Made by a program: the position numbers and the translations under genes. Under the pieces are notes generated by a model. That model was not told the origin of the DNA. It saw only the letters and a program-made list of their open reading frames with translations, and did not search any database. 64,000 nucleotides of DNA from Paraburkholderia phenoliruptrix (GTDB taxonomy: Bacteria; Pseudomonadota; Gammaproteobacteria; Burkholderiales; Burkholderiaceae), in contig NZ_JAEUAV010000005.1 of assembly GCF_019511605.1 (NCBI RefSeq), positions 225,854 through 289,853 of the forward strand. Reading direction: 5' to 3'. Shown here piece after piece: positions 18,382 to 29,387 of this stretch. Every line of letters begins with the position of its first letter. Positions within the stretch are counted from its first letter, which is position 1.

Positions 18382-19188
18382 ATGGATCTCGGGCTGAAAG
18401 AAAAAGTGGTGTTGGTTACAGGCGGCAGCAAGGGTATCGGCTTTGCATGCGCGCGGGCTTTCGCACTGGAAGGCGCGAAAGTTGCAATCGTGTCGCGCGA
18501 TCCGGCCAATCTGGCGCGTGCGTACGAACAGTTGAAGGCGGAAGGCTTACACGTACATCGCACGCGCGCCGACCTGCATGAGCCGCACAGCGCGGCGGAC
18601 ATCGTCGAAGAAGTCAGCACGGCGCTTGGTCCTATTGACGTGCTCGTTAACAGCGCCGGCGCGGCGCGCCGCTACGACCCGGAAGCGCTCGATGCCGACG
18701 CGTTCCGCGCGACGATGGAAGCCAAGTATTTCCCTTACATCTATCCGCAGCAGGAAGTGCTGCGCCGCATGGCGGAGCGCGCGAAGGCCGGCAACAGCGG
18801 CGATCCGGGCACGGTCGTGAACATTATCGGTATGGGCGGCAAAGTGGCGAGCGATATTCATATTGCAGGCGGCGCCGCCAATGCCGCGCTGATGCTGGCC
18901 ACCGTCGGCCTTGCCCACTACTACGCGCGTTTCGGCATTCGGATCAACGCGATCAACCCCGGCGCGACGCTCACGGAGCGCGTCGAAGAAGCCGCGAAAC
19001 TGGAGGCCGCGCAGCAAGGTGTGGAAACCGCCGAGGCGCTGGCCCGCGGCCAGGCCAAGGTGCCGCTCGGGCGCTACGCGAAACCGGAGGAAATTGCAGA
19101 TGTCGCGCTGTTCCTGGCAAGCCGCCGCGCGAGCTATGTGACGGGCGCGATCGTGCCGATGGATGGCGGGAGCACGCCGATGATTTAG
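18382..19188 (+). CDS. Short-chain dehydrogenase/reductase relative without catalytic Tyr/Lys
   Basis: Rossmann-fold SDR of 268 aa. The cofactor motif TGGSKGIG (residues 13-20) and the NSAGAA motif (90-95) are intact, and the C-terminal GRYAKPEEIADVALFLAS and YVTGAIVPMDGG are typical. The active-site YxxxK is absent: by alignment, Gly163 and Asn167 (IHIAGGAANAALM) stand where Tyr and Lys belong, and the catalytic Ser is probably Gly150. It may bind NAD(P) without acting as an ordinary dehydrogenase. The ATG at 18382 has GAAGCGGG eight bases upstream; a GTG nine bases earlier is also possible. The substrate is unknown. Confidence 0.88.
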   Translation: MDLGLKEKVVLVTGGSKGIGFACARAFALEGAKVAIVSRDPANLARAYEQLKAEGLHVHRTRADLHEPHSAADIVEEVSTALGPIDVLVNSAGAARRYDPEALDADAFRATMEAKYFPYIYPQQEVLRRMAERAKAGNSGDPGTVVNIIGMGGKVASDIHIAGGAANAALMLATVGLAHYYARFGIRINAINPGATLTERVEEAAKLEAAQQGVETAEALARGQAKVPLGRYAKPEEIADVALFLASRRASYVTGAIVPMDGGSTPMI

Positions 19189-19204
19189 GTTAGGAGCGGC
19201 TCTG

Positions 19205-19269
19205 CCTTACGAGGGCCTTCTCGGGCCTTGTGAGAGCCTTGTGAGACCCTTGCGAGAGCCTTGTGATCC
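19205..19269. repeat. Degenerate 11-bp tandem repeat, about 6 copies
   Basis: Units resemble CCTTGTGAGAG, at 19205, 19216 (10 bp), 19226, 19237, 19248 and 19259. The array lies between the convergent SDR and Pit genes. Confidence 0.75.
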
Positions 19270-19403
19270 TGTCCAGGCCTTCTGCGGGGCGCGTGGGAGC
19301 CTTGTTCGGACTCACTGAGCCGCATGGCGCAGCTTCGCGCCCGCTGGCAAGTACAGTTTCCTGTCTCGCCAGCAAGCGCCGCTTGCGCAGAACTTGCAGA
19401 GGC

Positions 19404-20414
19404 TTACAGGAAGCGGTGGCCCAGCCACCAGGCGGCAGCAGCAAGCGCCGCGGACGCGGGAATCGTCAAAATCCACGCCCACACGATGTTGCCGGCCACC
19501 CCCCAGCGAACCGCGCTCAACTTCTGCGTCGCACCGACGCCGACAATCGCGCCGGTGATGGTATGCGTGGTGGACACCGGAATGCCGAGCCACGAGGCGG
19601 TGAAAAGCGTGATCGCCCCGCCCGACTCCGCGCAAAATCCGCCGACCGGCTTCAGCTTGGTAATTTTCTGGCCCATGGTACGGACGATTCGCCAACCGCC
19701 GAACAAGGTTCCTACACCCATCGACAGATAGCAGCCACCGATTACCCACAGCGGCGGCGCTTCCGCGATGGACGACGCATAGCCGGTGGCGATCAGCAAC
19801 ATCCAGATGATGCCGATGGTTTTTTGCGCGTCGTTGCCGCCATGGCCGAGACTGTAGAGGCCCGCGGACAGCAGTTGCAGACGCCGGAAGCGCCGGTCGA
19901 CCTTGCTTGGCGGCGTGCGGAAGTAGATCCACGAGACGGCCAGCATGAAAAACGATCCAAGCACGAAACCCAGCAGCGGCGAGACGAAAATGAACGTGAC
20001 GGTCTTCATCAGGCCGTCGAAATTTAGCGAGCCCCAGCCGGACTTGGCCAGCGCGGAACCGACGAGCCCGCCGATCAGCGCATGCGACGAACTGGACGGA
20101 ATGCCGTAATGCCACGTAATGACGTTCCAGCCGATCGCGCCGACCAGCGCGCCGAAAATCACGTAGTGATCGACAATGTTAGGGTCGATCGTGCCCTTGC
20201 CGACCGTGGCGGCCACCTTGAGGTGAAACACGAAATACGCGATGACGTTGAACGCAGCCGCAAACGCGACTGCCTGCTGCGGCTTCAGCACGCCGGTCGA
20301 CACCACGGTGGCAATCGAATTGGCCGCGTCGTGAAAGCCGTTCATGAAGTCGAAAATGAGCGCGACGGCGACCAGGGCAGCGACCACCCAGATAGCGAGT
20401 TGTATCGATTGCAT
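19404..20414 (-). CDS. pit: Low-affinity inorganic phosphate transporter, Pit family
   Basis: Inner-membrane phosphate/cation symporter of 336 aa with about ten membrane helices. The inverted family signatures are both present: GFHDAANSIATV at residues 26-37 and GGNDAQKTIGII in the second half, together with SSSSHALIGGLVG and STTHTITGAIVGVG. Its ATG shares an A with the stop codon of the upstream DUF47 gene (TAATG at 20412-20416), so the two are translationally coupled. DUF47/Pit pairs are widespread. Confidence 0.94.
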   Translation of the reverse strand: MQSIQLAIWVVAALVAVALIFDFMNGFHDAANSIATVVSTGVLKPQQAVAFAAAFNVIAYFVFHLKVAATVGKGTIDPNIVDHYVIFGALVGAIGWNVITWHYGIPSSSSHALIGGLVGSALAKSGWGSLNFDGLMKTVTFIFVSPLLGFVLGSFFMLAVSWIYFRTPPSKVDRRFRRLQLLSAGLYSLGHGGNDAQKTIGIIWMLLIATGYASSIAEAPPLWVIGGCYLSMGVGTLFGGWRIVRTMGQKITKLKPVGGFCAESGGAITLFTASWLGIPVSTTHTITGAIVGVGATQKLSAVRWGVAGNIVWAWILTIPASAALAAAAWWLGHRFL

Positions 20415-21040
20415 TATGCGTTTTCCAGCACGATGCCTTCGATGATGTTCGCTACGTCTTCACACTTGTCCGTGATCGTTTCGAGCAGTTCGTAAATTGC
20501 CTTGAGCTTGATCAGGGTCTTGACGTTGTCTTCTTCGCGAAAGAGCTTTGACATGGCCGCGCGCAGCACCCGGTCTGCTTCGGATTCGAGGCGGTCGATC
20601 TCTTCGCATGCCTTCAGGATCTGGCTTGCCTGCTTCATGTCCGAGAGCAGGCTGACGGCGAACTGCACGCGCTCCGAAGTTGCCGTGCAGATGTGCGCGA
20701 GCTGGCTCGCCTCGGACGTGACCGACTGCACGTCGTAAAGGGAAATGGCCGTGGCGACGTCCTCCATCAGGTCGAGGATGTCGTCCATCGTGGTGATCAG
20801 CTTGTGGATCTCGTCGCGGTCGAGCGGCGTAATGAAAGTCTTGTGCAGCAGGTCGATAGTTTCGTGGGTGAGCCTGTCCGCGGCCTTTTCGGCTTTCTGC
20901 ACGTTTTGCTTGTGGGTCTCTGCGTCTTGCAGATTGTCGATCAGCAGCTCCAGCTCGCGGCTTGCCGAGACGATGCACTGTGCGTGCGCGTTGAAAATAT
21001 CAAAAAACTTGCCCTCGGTGGGCATGAATCGACCGAACAT
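20414..21040 (-). CDS. DUF47 (PhoU-like) Pit accessory protein
   Basis: Protein of 208 aa, predicted all-helical and cytoplasmic, of the TIGR00153/DUF47 family distantly related to PhoU. Features: MFGRFMPTEGKFFDIFNAHA at the start, then LTHETIDLLHKTFITPLDRDEIHKLI, MDDILDLMEDVATAISLYDV, and REEDNVKTLIKLKAIYELLETITDKCEDVANIIEGI. Homologues are encoded beside Pit transporters and are thought to modulate them. The stop overlaps the pit start by one base. Confidence 0.93.
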   Translation of the reverse strand: MFGRFMPTEGKFFDIFNAHAQCIVSASRELELLIDNLQDAETHKQNVQKAEKAADRLTHETIDLLHKTFITPLDRDEIHKLITTMDDILDLMEDVATAISLYDVQSVTSEASQLAHICTATSERVQFAVSLLSDMKQASQILKACEEIDRLESEADRVLRAAMSKLFREEDNVKTLIKLKAIYELLETITDKCEDVANIIEGIVLENA

Positions 21041-21200
21041 TGGGATCCCGAAAATTGGTCACATAATGGCTGACATAAAACCGCCATATTGTACCGTTGC
21101 GGGATCGATGTAGCACTTTGCACAGCACGGTTACAACAGCGCCATTGCGTCGCTACGGCTTTTGCTGATGCTTCGCAAGCGCTGTGTCGGCAAATCGCGC

Positions 21201-22586
21201 TTACTCGCCGTAGAAATTCTGCGCGCCCGCAAAGTTGTCGAACTTCGTGTATTGACCGTGGAATGTGAGCCGAACAGGCCCGATCGGACCATTCCGCTGC
21301 TTGCCGATGATAATTTCGGCAGTGCCTTTGTCCGGGCTGTCGGGGTTATACACTTCGTCCCGGTAGATGAACAGGATCACGTCGGCGTCCTGCTCGATAG
21401 CGCCCGATTCGCGCAGGTCCGACATGATCGGCCGCTTGTTCGGACGCTGCTCGAGACCGCGGTTCAGCTGCGACAACGCGATCACCGGCACGTCCAGTTC
21501 TTTTGCGAGACCCTTGAGCGAGCGCGAGATTTCCGAAATTTCGGTCGCCCGGTTTTCGCCCGCCGACGAGCCGCTCATCAGCTGCAGATAGTCGATGATG
21601 ATGAGCCCGAGCTTGCCGCACTGGCGCGAGAGCCGCCGCGCGCGCGAGCGCAGTTCCATCGGGTTGAGACCGCCGGTTTCGTCGATGAAAATTTGCGCCT
21701 CGCTCATTTTCTGCACCGCGTGCGTGAGCTTCGGCCAATCTTCGTCTGTCAGACGGCCGGTTCGCATGCGGTGCTGATCCAGACGCCCGACCGAGCCCAG
21801 CATACGCATGGTGAGCTGGGAGCCCGGCATTTCCATCGAAAACACCGCAACCGGCAAGCCGTACTCAACCGCGACGTATTCGCCGATATTCATCGAGAAT
21901 GCCGTCTTACCCATCGACGGGCGTCCGGCCACGATGATCAGCTCCCCGCCGTGCATGCCCGAGGTCATGCGATCGAGGTCGACAAAGCCTGTCGGCGTGC
22001 CCGTCACGTCGCTTGGATTGGCCGTGTGATAAAGCGTGTCGATCCGCTCCACCACTTCGGTCAGCAGCGGCCCGATTTCGAGGAAGCCCTGAGTGCCGCG
22101 CGCACCGTCTTCCGCAATCGAGAAAACCTTTGACTCCGCTTCGTCCAGCAGTTGCCGGACTTCCTTGCCTTGCGGGTTGAAGGCGTCCGCGGAAATTTCA
22201 TCGGCCACCGAAACGAGCCGGCGCAGCACCGCGCGGTCGCGCACGATTTCGGCATAGCGCCGGATATTTGCCGCGCTCGGCGTGTTCTGCGCGAGCGCAT
22301 TCAGATAGGCGAGGCCGCCGACCTCTTCCGCCTTGCCCGAAGTACCGAGCGCTTCGTACACCGTGATGACGTCGGCCGGACGCGTCGCCGCGATCAACTT
22401 GCCAATGTGCTCGAAGATGATGCGGTGATCGTAGCGGTAGAAATCGCTCTGCGAGAGGAAATCGGCGATCCGGTCCCACGCGGCGTTATCCAGCAGCAAG
22501 CCGCCCAGCACCGACTGCTCGGCCTCGATCGAATGCGGCGGGACTTTCAGCGACTCGAGTTGGGGATCTTTGGACGGTGCGTTCAT
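21201..22586 (-). CDS. dnaB: Replicative DNA helicase
   Basis: Hexameric 5'-3' helicase that unwinds the replication fork and recruits primase. The N-terminal domain begins PPHSIEAEQSVLGGLLLDN. The RecA-like motor has Walker A GRPSMGKT near residue 210 and Walker B IIIDYLQLM near 320, followed by SRSLKGLAKELDVPVIALSQ and the QHRMRTGRL and KQRNGPIG motifs. The ATG at 22586 gives 461 aa; a TTG three codons earlier is possible. It lies downstream of the rpsF-rplI cluster, as in many proteobacteria, but an intrinsic terminator at 22650-22681 separates them. No intein or other insertion is seen. Confidence 0.97.
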   Translation of the reverse strand: MNAPSKDPQLESLKVPPHSIEAEQSVLGGLLLDNAAWDRIADFLSQSDFYRYDHRIIFEHIGKLIAATRPADVITVYEALGTSGKAEEVGGLAYLNALAQNTPSAANIRRYAEIVRDRAVLRRLVSVADEISADAFNPQGKEVRQLLDEAESKVFSIAEDGARGTQGFLEIGPLLTEVVERIDTLYHTANPSDVTGTPTGFVDLDRMTSGMHGGELIIVAGRPSMGKTAFSMNIGEYVAVEYGLPVAVFSMEMPGSQLTMRMLGSVGRLDQHRMRTGRLTDEDWPKLTHAVQKMSEAQIFIDETGGLNPMELRSRARRLSRQCGKLGLIIIDYLQLMSGSSAGENRATEISEISRSLKGLAKELDVPVIALSQLNRGLEQRPNKRPIMSDLRESGAIEQDADVILFIYRDEVYNPDSPDKGTAEIIIGKQRNGPIGPVRLTFHGQYTKFDNFAGAQNFYGE

Positions 22587-22649
22587 GGAGAGCAATTATC
22601 GTGAAATGTGGCGCGCGCGGCCAGCAGCAAATTCAGAAATAGCGCGCAC

Positions 22650-22681
22650 AAAAAAGCAGGGGCCGGTTGCCCGGCCCCTGC
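22650..22681 (-). terminator. Terminator between rplI and dnaB
   Basis: On the minus strand GCAGGGGCCGG pairs perfectly with CCGGCCCCTGC around the loop GCAA and is followed by six T. It ends the ribosomal cluster transcript. Confidence 0.93.
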
Positions 22682-22740
22682 CTCTAGCCAGCAACAACCT
22701 GGCCAATACTATCTGATACGCTCAGCGTGGATGCTGCGGC

Positions 22741-23193
22741 TTAGACGTGCTCGCCCAGCACCGACACCGTCACGTCGACAACGACGTCGGTGTGCAGCGA
22801 AACCTGAACCGGGTGGTCGCCCACCATCTTCAGCGGGCCTTCCGGCAGACGCACTTGCGCCTTTTCCACTGCAAAGCCTTGCTTGCCCAGCGCTTCGGCG
22901 ATGTCGGCGTTCGTCACCGAGCCGAACAGACGGCCGTCCACGCCGGCCTTCTGGCCGATCTGAACCGTCGAGCCTGCCAGCTTTTCGCCTTGGGCCTGAG
23001 CCGCAGCCAGCTTTTCAGCGGCGATCTTTTCGAGTTCGGCGCGGCGCACTTCGAATTCGGCCAGCGCTTCCTTCGTTGCACGGCGAGCCTGCTTGTTCGG
23101 GATCAGGAAGTTACGTGCGTAACCGTCCTTGACCTTCACGATATCGCCCAGGTTGCCCAGATTGACGACTTTTTCCAGAAGAATGATTTGCAT
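22741..23193 (-). CDS. rplI: 50S ribosomal protein L9
   Basis: Protein of 150 aa with the standard L9 layout: the N-domain [32 protein letters not shown] (shown in two parts by the conserved [11 protein letters not shown]), a long connecting helix rich in Ala/Glu/Lys around residues 40-75, and the C-domain with [14 protein letters not shown]. It binds 23S rRNA. It is the last gene of the rpsF-priB-rpsR-rplI cluster, 27 bases after rpsR. Confidence 0.97.
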   Translation of the reverse strand: MQIILLEKVVNLGNLGDIVKVKDGYARNFLIPNKQARRATKEALAEFEVRRAELEKIAAEKLAAAQAQGEKLAGSTVQIGQKAGVDGRLFGSVTNADIAEALGKQGFAVEKAQVRLPEGPLKMVGDHPVQVSLHTDVVVDVTVSVLGEHV

Positions 23194-23220
23194 TCGGATG
23201 CTCCTTATCGCGTCGTCGGG

Positions 23221-23496
23221 TTAGGCCTTGTGCTGGTCGGTGTACGGCACGAGCGCGAGGAAACGCGCGCGCTTGATTGCCGTGTCCAGCTGGCGTTGAT
23301 AGTGCGACTTCGTACCCGTGAGACGCGCCGGCGTGATCTTGCCGTTTTCGCCGATGAAGTCCTTCAGCGTTTCGATGTCCTTGTAGTCGATGTACTCGAC
23401 GCCAGCGGCCGTGAAACGGCAGAACTTCTTGCGCTTGAAGAGCGGATTTTGTTGCTGACGACGCTTGTCGAATTTCTTACCAGTCGGGCGGGGCAT
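23221..23496 (-). CDS. rpsR: 30S ribosomal protein S18
   Basis: Protein of 91 aa. The core [25 protein letters not shown] and [18 protein letters not shown] are diagnostic (each shown in part). S18 pairs with S6 on the platform of the small subunit, and both are encoded in this cluster. It starts two bases after the priB stop, so the two are probably coupled. Confidence 0.97.
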   Translation of the reverse strand: MPRPTGKKFDKRRQQQNPLFKRKKFCRFTAAGVEYIDYKDIETLKDFIGENGKITPARLTGTKSHYQRQLDTAIKRARFLALVPYTDQHKA

Positions 23497-23498
23497 GT

Positions 23499-23798
23499 TC
23501 AGTCCTTTCCAATGTCCTGCAATGCTGTGATGTGAAATACCAGAGTTCTTGCGTTGCGGTGCTTTTTAGCCAGGAAGCCTGTGAAGAGCGTTTCGACGCC
23601 CATCGGACAGCTTTCCAGCTTACCGCTCGCCTCGCCTGCGGCTACCGCCTGCATGGTCAGTTCGACTTGCCGGGCAATGCCGGCCTCGATTACTTCCGTG
23701 CGGTGCTGCAACGTGCAGCCTGCAATCGGAACGCCGGCGGGTGTGTACCGCACCGGTTCGCGTTCGACGACGCTGGCCGTTAGCTGCAGCCGGTTCAT
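23499..23798 (-). CDS. priB: Primosomal replication protein N
   Basis: Single-strand DNA-binding OB-fold protein of 99 aa that helps PriA restart stalled replication forks. [35 protein letters not shown] and [20 protein letters not shown] are typical of the beta-proteobacterial form. Its place between rpsF and rpsR is the conserved one. Confidence 0.94.
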   Translation of the reverse strand: MNRLQLTASVVEREPVRYTPAGVPIAGCTLQHRTEVIEAGIARQVELTMQAVAAGEASGKLESCPMGVETLFTGFLAKKHRNARTLVFHITALQDIGKD

Positions 23799-23863
23799 GT
23801 AGCCTTTCTATACCTGTTGGCGAAAAGCGGCGCGCTTTGATCTGGTAGCTTAAATAGTGTGTC

Positions 23864-24238
23864 TTAAGCCTGCGCTTCGGACGGTTGCGTAGCAGCCGAC
23901 TTCTTGGCTTCTTCGCGCTGCACTTCCTTCATCATCGGCGACGGGCCGGTTTCGGCCTTCTTCATCTTGACGATGAGGTGACGCAGAACGGCGTCGTTGA
24001 ACTTGAACGCGTGCTCCAGCTCGTCGAGCGTGGTTTGGTCGCATTCGATGTTCATGCAGACGTAGTGAGCCTTCGCGAGTTTCTCGATCATGTAGGCCAG
24101 TTGGCGACGGCCCCAGTCTTCGATGCGGTGGATCTGGCCACCGTGCGAGGTGATCGTGCTCTTGTAACGCTCGATCATGGCGGGCACCTGCTCGCTCTGA
24201 TCGGGATGCACGATAAAGACGATTTCATAATGACGCAT
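23864..24238 (-). CDS. rpsF: 30S ribosomal protein S6
   Basis: Protein of 124 aa beginning [20 protein letters not shown], with the family stretches [19 protein letters not shown] and [11 protein letters not shown]. The chosen ATG at 24238 has AAGGAG five bases upstream; a longer in-frame reading to 24346 adds 36 residues with no family likeness. The C-terminal tail (about residues 97-124) is Lys/Glu/Ala-rich, as usual. First gene of the ribosomal cluster. Confidence 0.97.
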   Translation of the reverse strand: MRHYEIVFIVHPDQSEQVPAMIERYKSTITSHGGQIHRIEDWGRRQLAYMIEKLAKAHYVCMNIECDQTTLDELEHAFKFNDAVLRHLIVKMKKAETGPSPMMKEVQREEAKKSAATQPSEAQA

Positions 24239-24502
24239 ACACACTCCTTGTGCTGACTTTTGGATAGAAGCCACCCGGGCGTCGAACCGGTGTGGCAAGT
24301 GAGAAGCCGAAGATTGTAGCCCGATTAGGCCCCGGTTGCAAGCCATAGTCCCGCACCGGCAGCAGATTCAGGCGTCTTTTCAACTATTTAGCGACCGGCT
24401 TGGAGCGCAGGTAGCGAGCCAGCCGCCTCTCGCTGCCGGGCCGCAACGCCGCCCGGCCTTCCGCAGGCCGCGAACAGCCGACCCGCCCGCCGAAGCCACG
24501 CG

Positions 24503-25417
24503 CTAATACGCAGGCTGGTTCCAGTAGTCGTCGCTCGCGTAAATCTGCTTCAGATAATCGATGAAATAGCGCACCTTGGCCGGCACGTAGCGCTGCTGCG
24601 GGTAGACCGCGAGAATGTCGTAGTCGGGCAGCGCGAACTCGTCGAGCACGGTTTCGAGTTCGCCGCGCGCAAGCTGCTGCTGGATTTCCCACGTGGAGCG
24701 CCAGCCGAGGCCGAGCCCTTCGGACACCCAGCGGTGCAGCAGTTCGCCGTCGTTGCAGTCGAGGCTGCCGCCCACCCGCACCGTGACGAGCTTGCCGTTG
24801 CGGCGGAAGTACCAGCCGCGGTTCTGGCCGCCTTGCAGGTTGAACGCGAGACAGTTGTGGCGCGGCAGGTCTTCGAGCGTTTTCGGCTTGCCGTGCCGGC
24901 GGAAATACTCGGGGGTGCCGCAGACCACGCGCCGGTTCGAGGCGAGCTTCACTGCGACGAAGTTTGGATCGACCGCGCCGCCAATGCGGATCGACAGATC
25001 GTAGCCTTCGCGCACCAGATCCACCACCCGGTCCGTCAGGTTGAACGACACCTGCAGCTCAGGTTTGTCCGCGAGAAAAGCGGGCGCGAGCGGCGCGACG
25101 TGCTTGCGGCCAAACGCAGCGGGCGCCGACACGATCAGGTGGCCGTTTACCGCCCGGCGCCCCGCGCTCAGCTCGTTTTCCGCCTGGTCCCATTCGGTCA
25201 GGAGACCGCGGCAGCGCTCGAGGAACGCCGCGCCGTCCTCGCTGACCACGAGCCGCCGCGTCGAGCGGTACATGAGCTTGACGCCGAGGCGCTTTTCGAG
25301 CGCGTCGATGCGCCGCCCGAGTATCACCGGCGACACGCCCTCCTCCAGCGCTGCAGCCGCGAGGCTGCCGGCGTCGGCCACCCGCACGAAGGTTTCTATC
25401 TGCTTGAAGCGGTCCAT
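24503..25417 (-). CDS. LysR-family transcriptional regulator
   Basis: Regulator of 304 aa with an N-terminal winged HTH (DRFKQIETFVRVADAGSLAA; SPVILGRRIDALEKRLGVKL) and a periplasmic-binding-like effector domain. It is divergent from gcl-hyi-glxR with about 220 bases between the starts. By the usual LysR arrangement it probably controls that glyoxylate pathway, but the effector cannot be read from sequence. The control region carries a 9-bp tandem repeat right upstream of this gene. Confidence 0.9.
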   Translation of the reverse strand: MDRFKQIETFVRVADAGSLAAAALEEGVSPVILGRRIDALEKRLGVKLMYRSTRRLVVSEDGAAFLERCRGLLTEWDQAENELSAGRRAVNGHLIVSAPAAFGRKHVAPLAPAFLADKPELQVSFNLTDRVVDLVREGYDLSIRIGGAVDPNFVAVKLASNRRVVCGTPEYFRRHGKPKTLEDLPRHNCLAFNLQGGQNRGWYFRRNGKLVTVRVGGSLDCNDGELLHRWVSEGLGLGWRSTWEIQQQLARGELETVLDEFALPDYDILAVYPQQRYVPAKVRYFIDYLKQIYASDDYWNQPAY

Positions 25418-25439
25418 GCCTGTCTCCTTCCTGTCGCCG

Positions 25440-25502
25440 CCGGGGGTGCCGGGCGTGCCGGGCGTGCCGGCGCTGTCGGCGCTGCCAGGGCTGCCGGCGT
25501 TG
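25440..25502. repeat. 9-bp tandem repeat in lysR/gcl control region, 7 copies
   Basis: Units resemble CCGGGCGTG and start at 25440, 25449, 25458, 25467, 25476, 25485 and 25494. They lie 20-85 bases upstream of the LysR start, between two divergent genes. Confidence 0.82.
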
Positions 25503-25636
25503 TCGTTCGCAGCGGCATTCCATACTTTTTGTTTCGAAATAAGCGACGTGGACTGATCTTATCAAACCTTTAGGTCGAGCCTAAAGTGCGTCCAACAGCG
25601 TTATTCGCCAATTTCCAGGATACAGAGGAGACATTC

Positions 25637-27412
<1,776 letters not shown>

Positions 27413-27514
27413 GATCACGAGGCGCGCGGGCGCGCTCTCTTCGTGCCCTCCTCGCGCCCTCTCCCGGCTCTCCTCGCGCTCTCATCCACTGACCGACCAA
27501 CGAGAACACTCAAC

Positions 27515-28324
27515 ATGCCGAAATTTGCAGCGAATCTCACGATGCTGTTTAACGAAGTGCCGTTTCTCGACCGCTTTGCGGCAGCTGCGGACGCAGGCTT
27601 TAACGCCGTCGAGTTTCTGTTTCCGTATCCGTACAGGATTGCCGAACTGAGCGAGCGTCTTGCGCAGAACCGTTTGAAGCTGGTCTTGCACAACCTGCCC
27701 GCAGGCAATTGGGAAGCCGGCGAGCGCGGCATTGCATGCCTGCCCGATCGCGTGACCGAGTTTCAGGAAGGCGTGGGCCGGGCAATCGAATATGCGAGCG
27801 CGCTGAAGGTGCCGCAGTTGAACTGTCTCGTCGGCATTCCCACTCCAGGCGTGGATGCCGACAAGGCGCGCGCGACCATCGTCGATAACCTGCGTTTTGC
27901 AGCCGCCGAGTTGAAGAAGGCCGGCATCCGGCTGCTGGTCGAGCCGTGCAATGCGTACGACATTCCTGGCTTCGCGCTGAACCGCTCGAGCGAGGGTCTC
28001 GACGTGATCCGCGCCGTGGGTTCGGACAACCTGTTCCTGCAATACGACATCTATCACATGCAACGGATGGAAGGCGAACTCGCCGCGACCATCAAAAAGA
28101 ATCTGCCGCAGATCGCGCATATCCAGCTCGCCGACAACCCCGGCCGCCACGAACCCGGCACCGGCGAAATCAACTACCCGTTCCTGTTCGAACTGCTCGA
28201 CTCGATCGGCTACGACGGTTGGGTCGGCTGCGAGTACAAGCCCCGCACGACCACCACGGCCGGCCTCGTATGGGTGCAAAGCGTGGCGGGACAAACGCGC
28301 GGCGCGGCGCACGCGGCGGCCTGA
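27515..28324 (+). CDS. hyi: Hydroxypyruvate isomerase
   Basis: TIM-barrel AP-endonuclease-2-like sugar isomerase of 269 aa interconverting tartronate semialdehyde and hydroxypyruvate. Landmarks: MPKFAANLTMLFNEVPFLDR, FNAVEFLFPYPY, LLVEPCNAYDIPGFALN (metal-binding Glu), QYDIYHMQRMEGEL, HIQLADNPGRHEPGTGEINY, and GCEYKPRTTT at the end. The start at 27515 is chosen because it yields the family N-terminus. It lies between gcl and glxR. Confidence 0.95.
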   Translation: MPKFAANLTMLFNEVPFLDRFAAAADAGFNAVEFLFPYPYRIAELSERLAQNRLKLVLHNLPAGNWEAGERGIACLPDRVTEFQEGVGRAIEYASALKVPQLNCLVGIPTPGVDADKARATIVDNLRFAAAELKKAGIRLLVEPCNAYDIPGFALNRSSEGLDVIRAVGSDNLFLQYDIYHMQRMEGELAATIKKNLPQIAHIQLADNPGRHEPGTGEINYPFLFELLDSIGYDGWVGCEYKPRTTTTAGLVWVQSVAGQTRGAAHAAA

Positions 28325-28478
28325 GCGCAGTTGCATGAAGCGCAGTCGCATGAGCGAGCCTCCCTAAGCGACGTCCAACGGGGAAGGCGCCGCGCACGGC
28401 ATCGCTCGAATCGGGCGCAGTGCGCCCACGAACACAGTCCCTCGCCGGGACAGCGAACAACACGGGAGATTCACACAT

Positions 28479-29387
28479 ATGGCAAAGATCGGTTTCATCG
28501 GGCTCGGCATCATGGGTGCGCACATGGCGCGCAACCTTCTCAAGGGCGGTCATACGCTGTTCGTGAACGGCGCCTACCCGGTGCCCGACGACCTCGGCAA
28601 GAGCGCGAACGTGGTGGCCAATTCAACTGCCGTCGCGCAAGCCGCCGATATCGTCATCATCATGGTGCCGGACACGCCTGACGTGGCCAACGTTCTGTTC
28701 GCCGACGACGGCGTCGCCGCCGGTCTTACCGCAGGCAAGCTCGTGATCGACATGAGCTCGATCTCGCCGCTCGACACGCAGACGTTCGCAAAGAAGATCA
28801 ATGCACTCGGCGTCGACTACCTCGACGCGCCGGTGTCCGGCGGCGAAGTCGGCGCGCGCGAGGCGACGCTCACTATCATGGTCGGCGGCCCTGAAAAAGC
28901 CTTCGCGCAAGCAAGGCCGCTCTTCGAACTGATGGGCAAGAACATCTCGCTGATCGGCGAGAACGGCGCGGGGCAAACCTGCAAGGTCGCGAATCAGATC
29001 ATCGTCGCGCTGAATATCGAGGCCGTGGCTGAAGCGCTCCTGTTCGCATCGCGTTCGGGCGCCGATCCCGAACGCGTGCGCAAGGCATTGATGGGCGGCT
29101 TCGCGTCGTCGCGCATTCTCGAGGTACATGGCGAGCGGATGACGAAGCGCACGTTCAATCCGGGTTTTCGGATCGAGCTGCATCAGAAGGATCTGAACCT
29201 CGCGCTCGACGGCGCGCGCAAGCTCGGCATCGCGCTGCCGCATACCGCAAGCGCACAACAGTTGTTCAGCGTGTGCGCGGCAAATGGCGGCAAGGCGTGG
29301 GATCACTCGGCGATGGTTCGCGCGCTCGAAATCATGGCCAATTACGAAGTCGCGCAGGCGCCGGAGAGCAAAGCGAAAGCAGCTTGA
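28479..29387 (+). CDS. glxR: 2-hydroxy-3-oxopropionate (tartronate semialdehyde) reductase
   Basis: Beta-hydroxyacid dehydrogenase of 302 aa converting tartronate semialdehyde to D-glycerate with NAD(P)H. The N-terminal motif GFIGLGIMGAHMARNL is the dinucleotide site; DAPVSGGEVGAREATL binds substrate; the catalytic lysine lies in GAGQTCKVANQIIVALN. It ends the gcl-hyi-glxR operon that feeds glyoxylate into central metabolism as glycerate. A 150-base gap separates it from hyi. Confidence 0.96.
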   Translation: MAKIGFIGLGIMGAHMARNLLKGGHTLFVNGAYPVPDDLGKSANVVANSTAVAQAADIVIIMVPDTPDVANVLFADDGVAAGLTAGKLVIDMSSISPLDTQTFAKKINALGVDYLDAPVSGGEVGAREATLTIMVGGPEKAFAQARPLFELMGKNISLIGENGAGQTCKVANQIIVALNIEAVAEALLFASRSGADPERVRKALMGGFASSRILEVHGERMTKRTFNPGFRIELHQKDLNLALDGARKLGIALPHTASAQQLFSVCAANGGKAWDHSAMVRALEIMANYEVAQAPESKAKAA

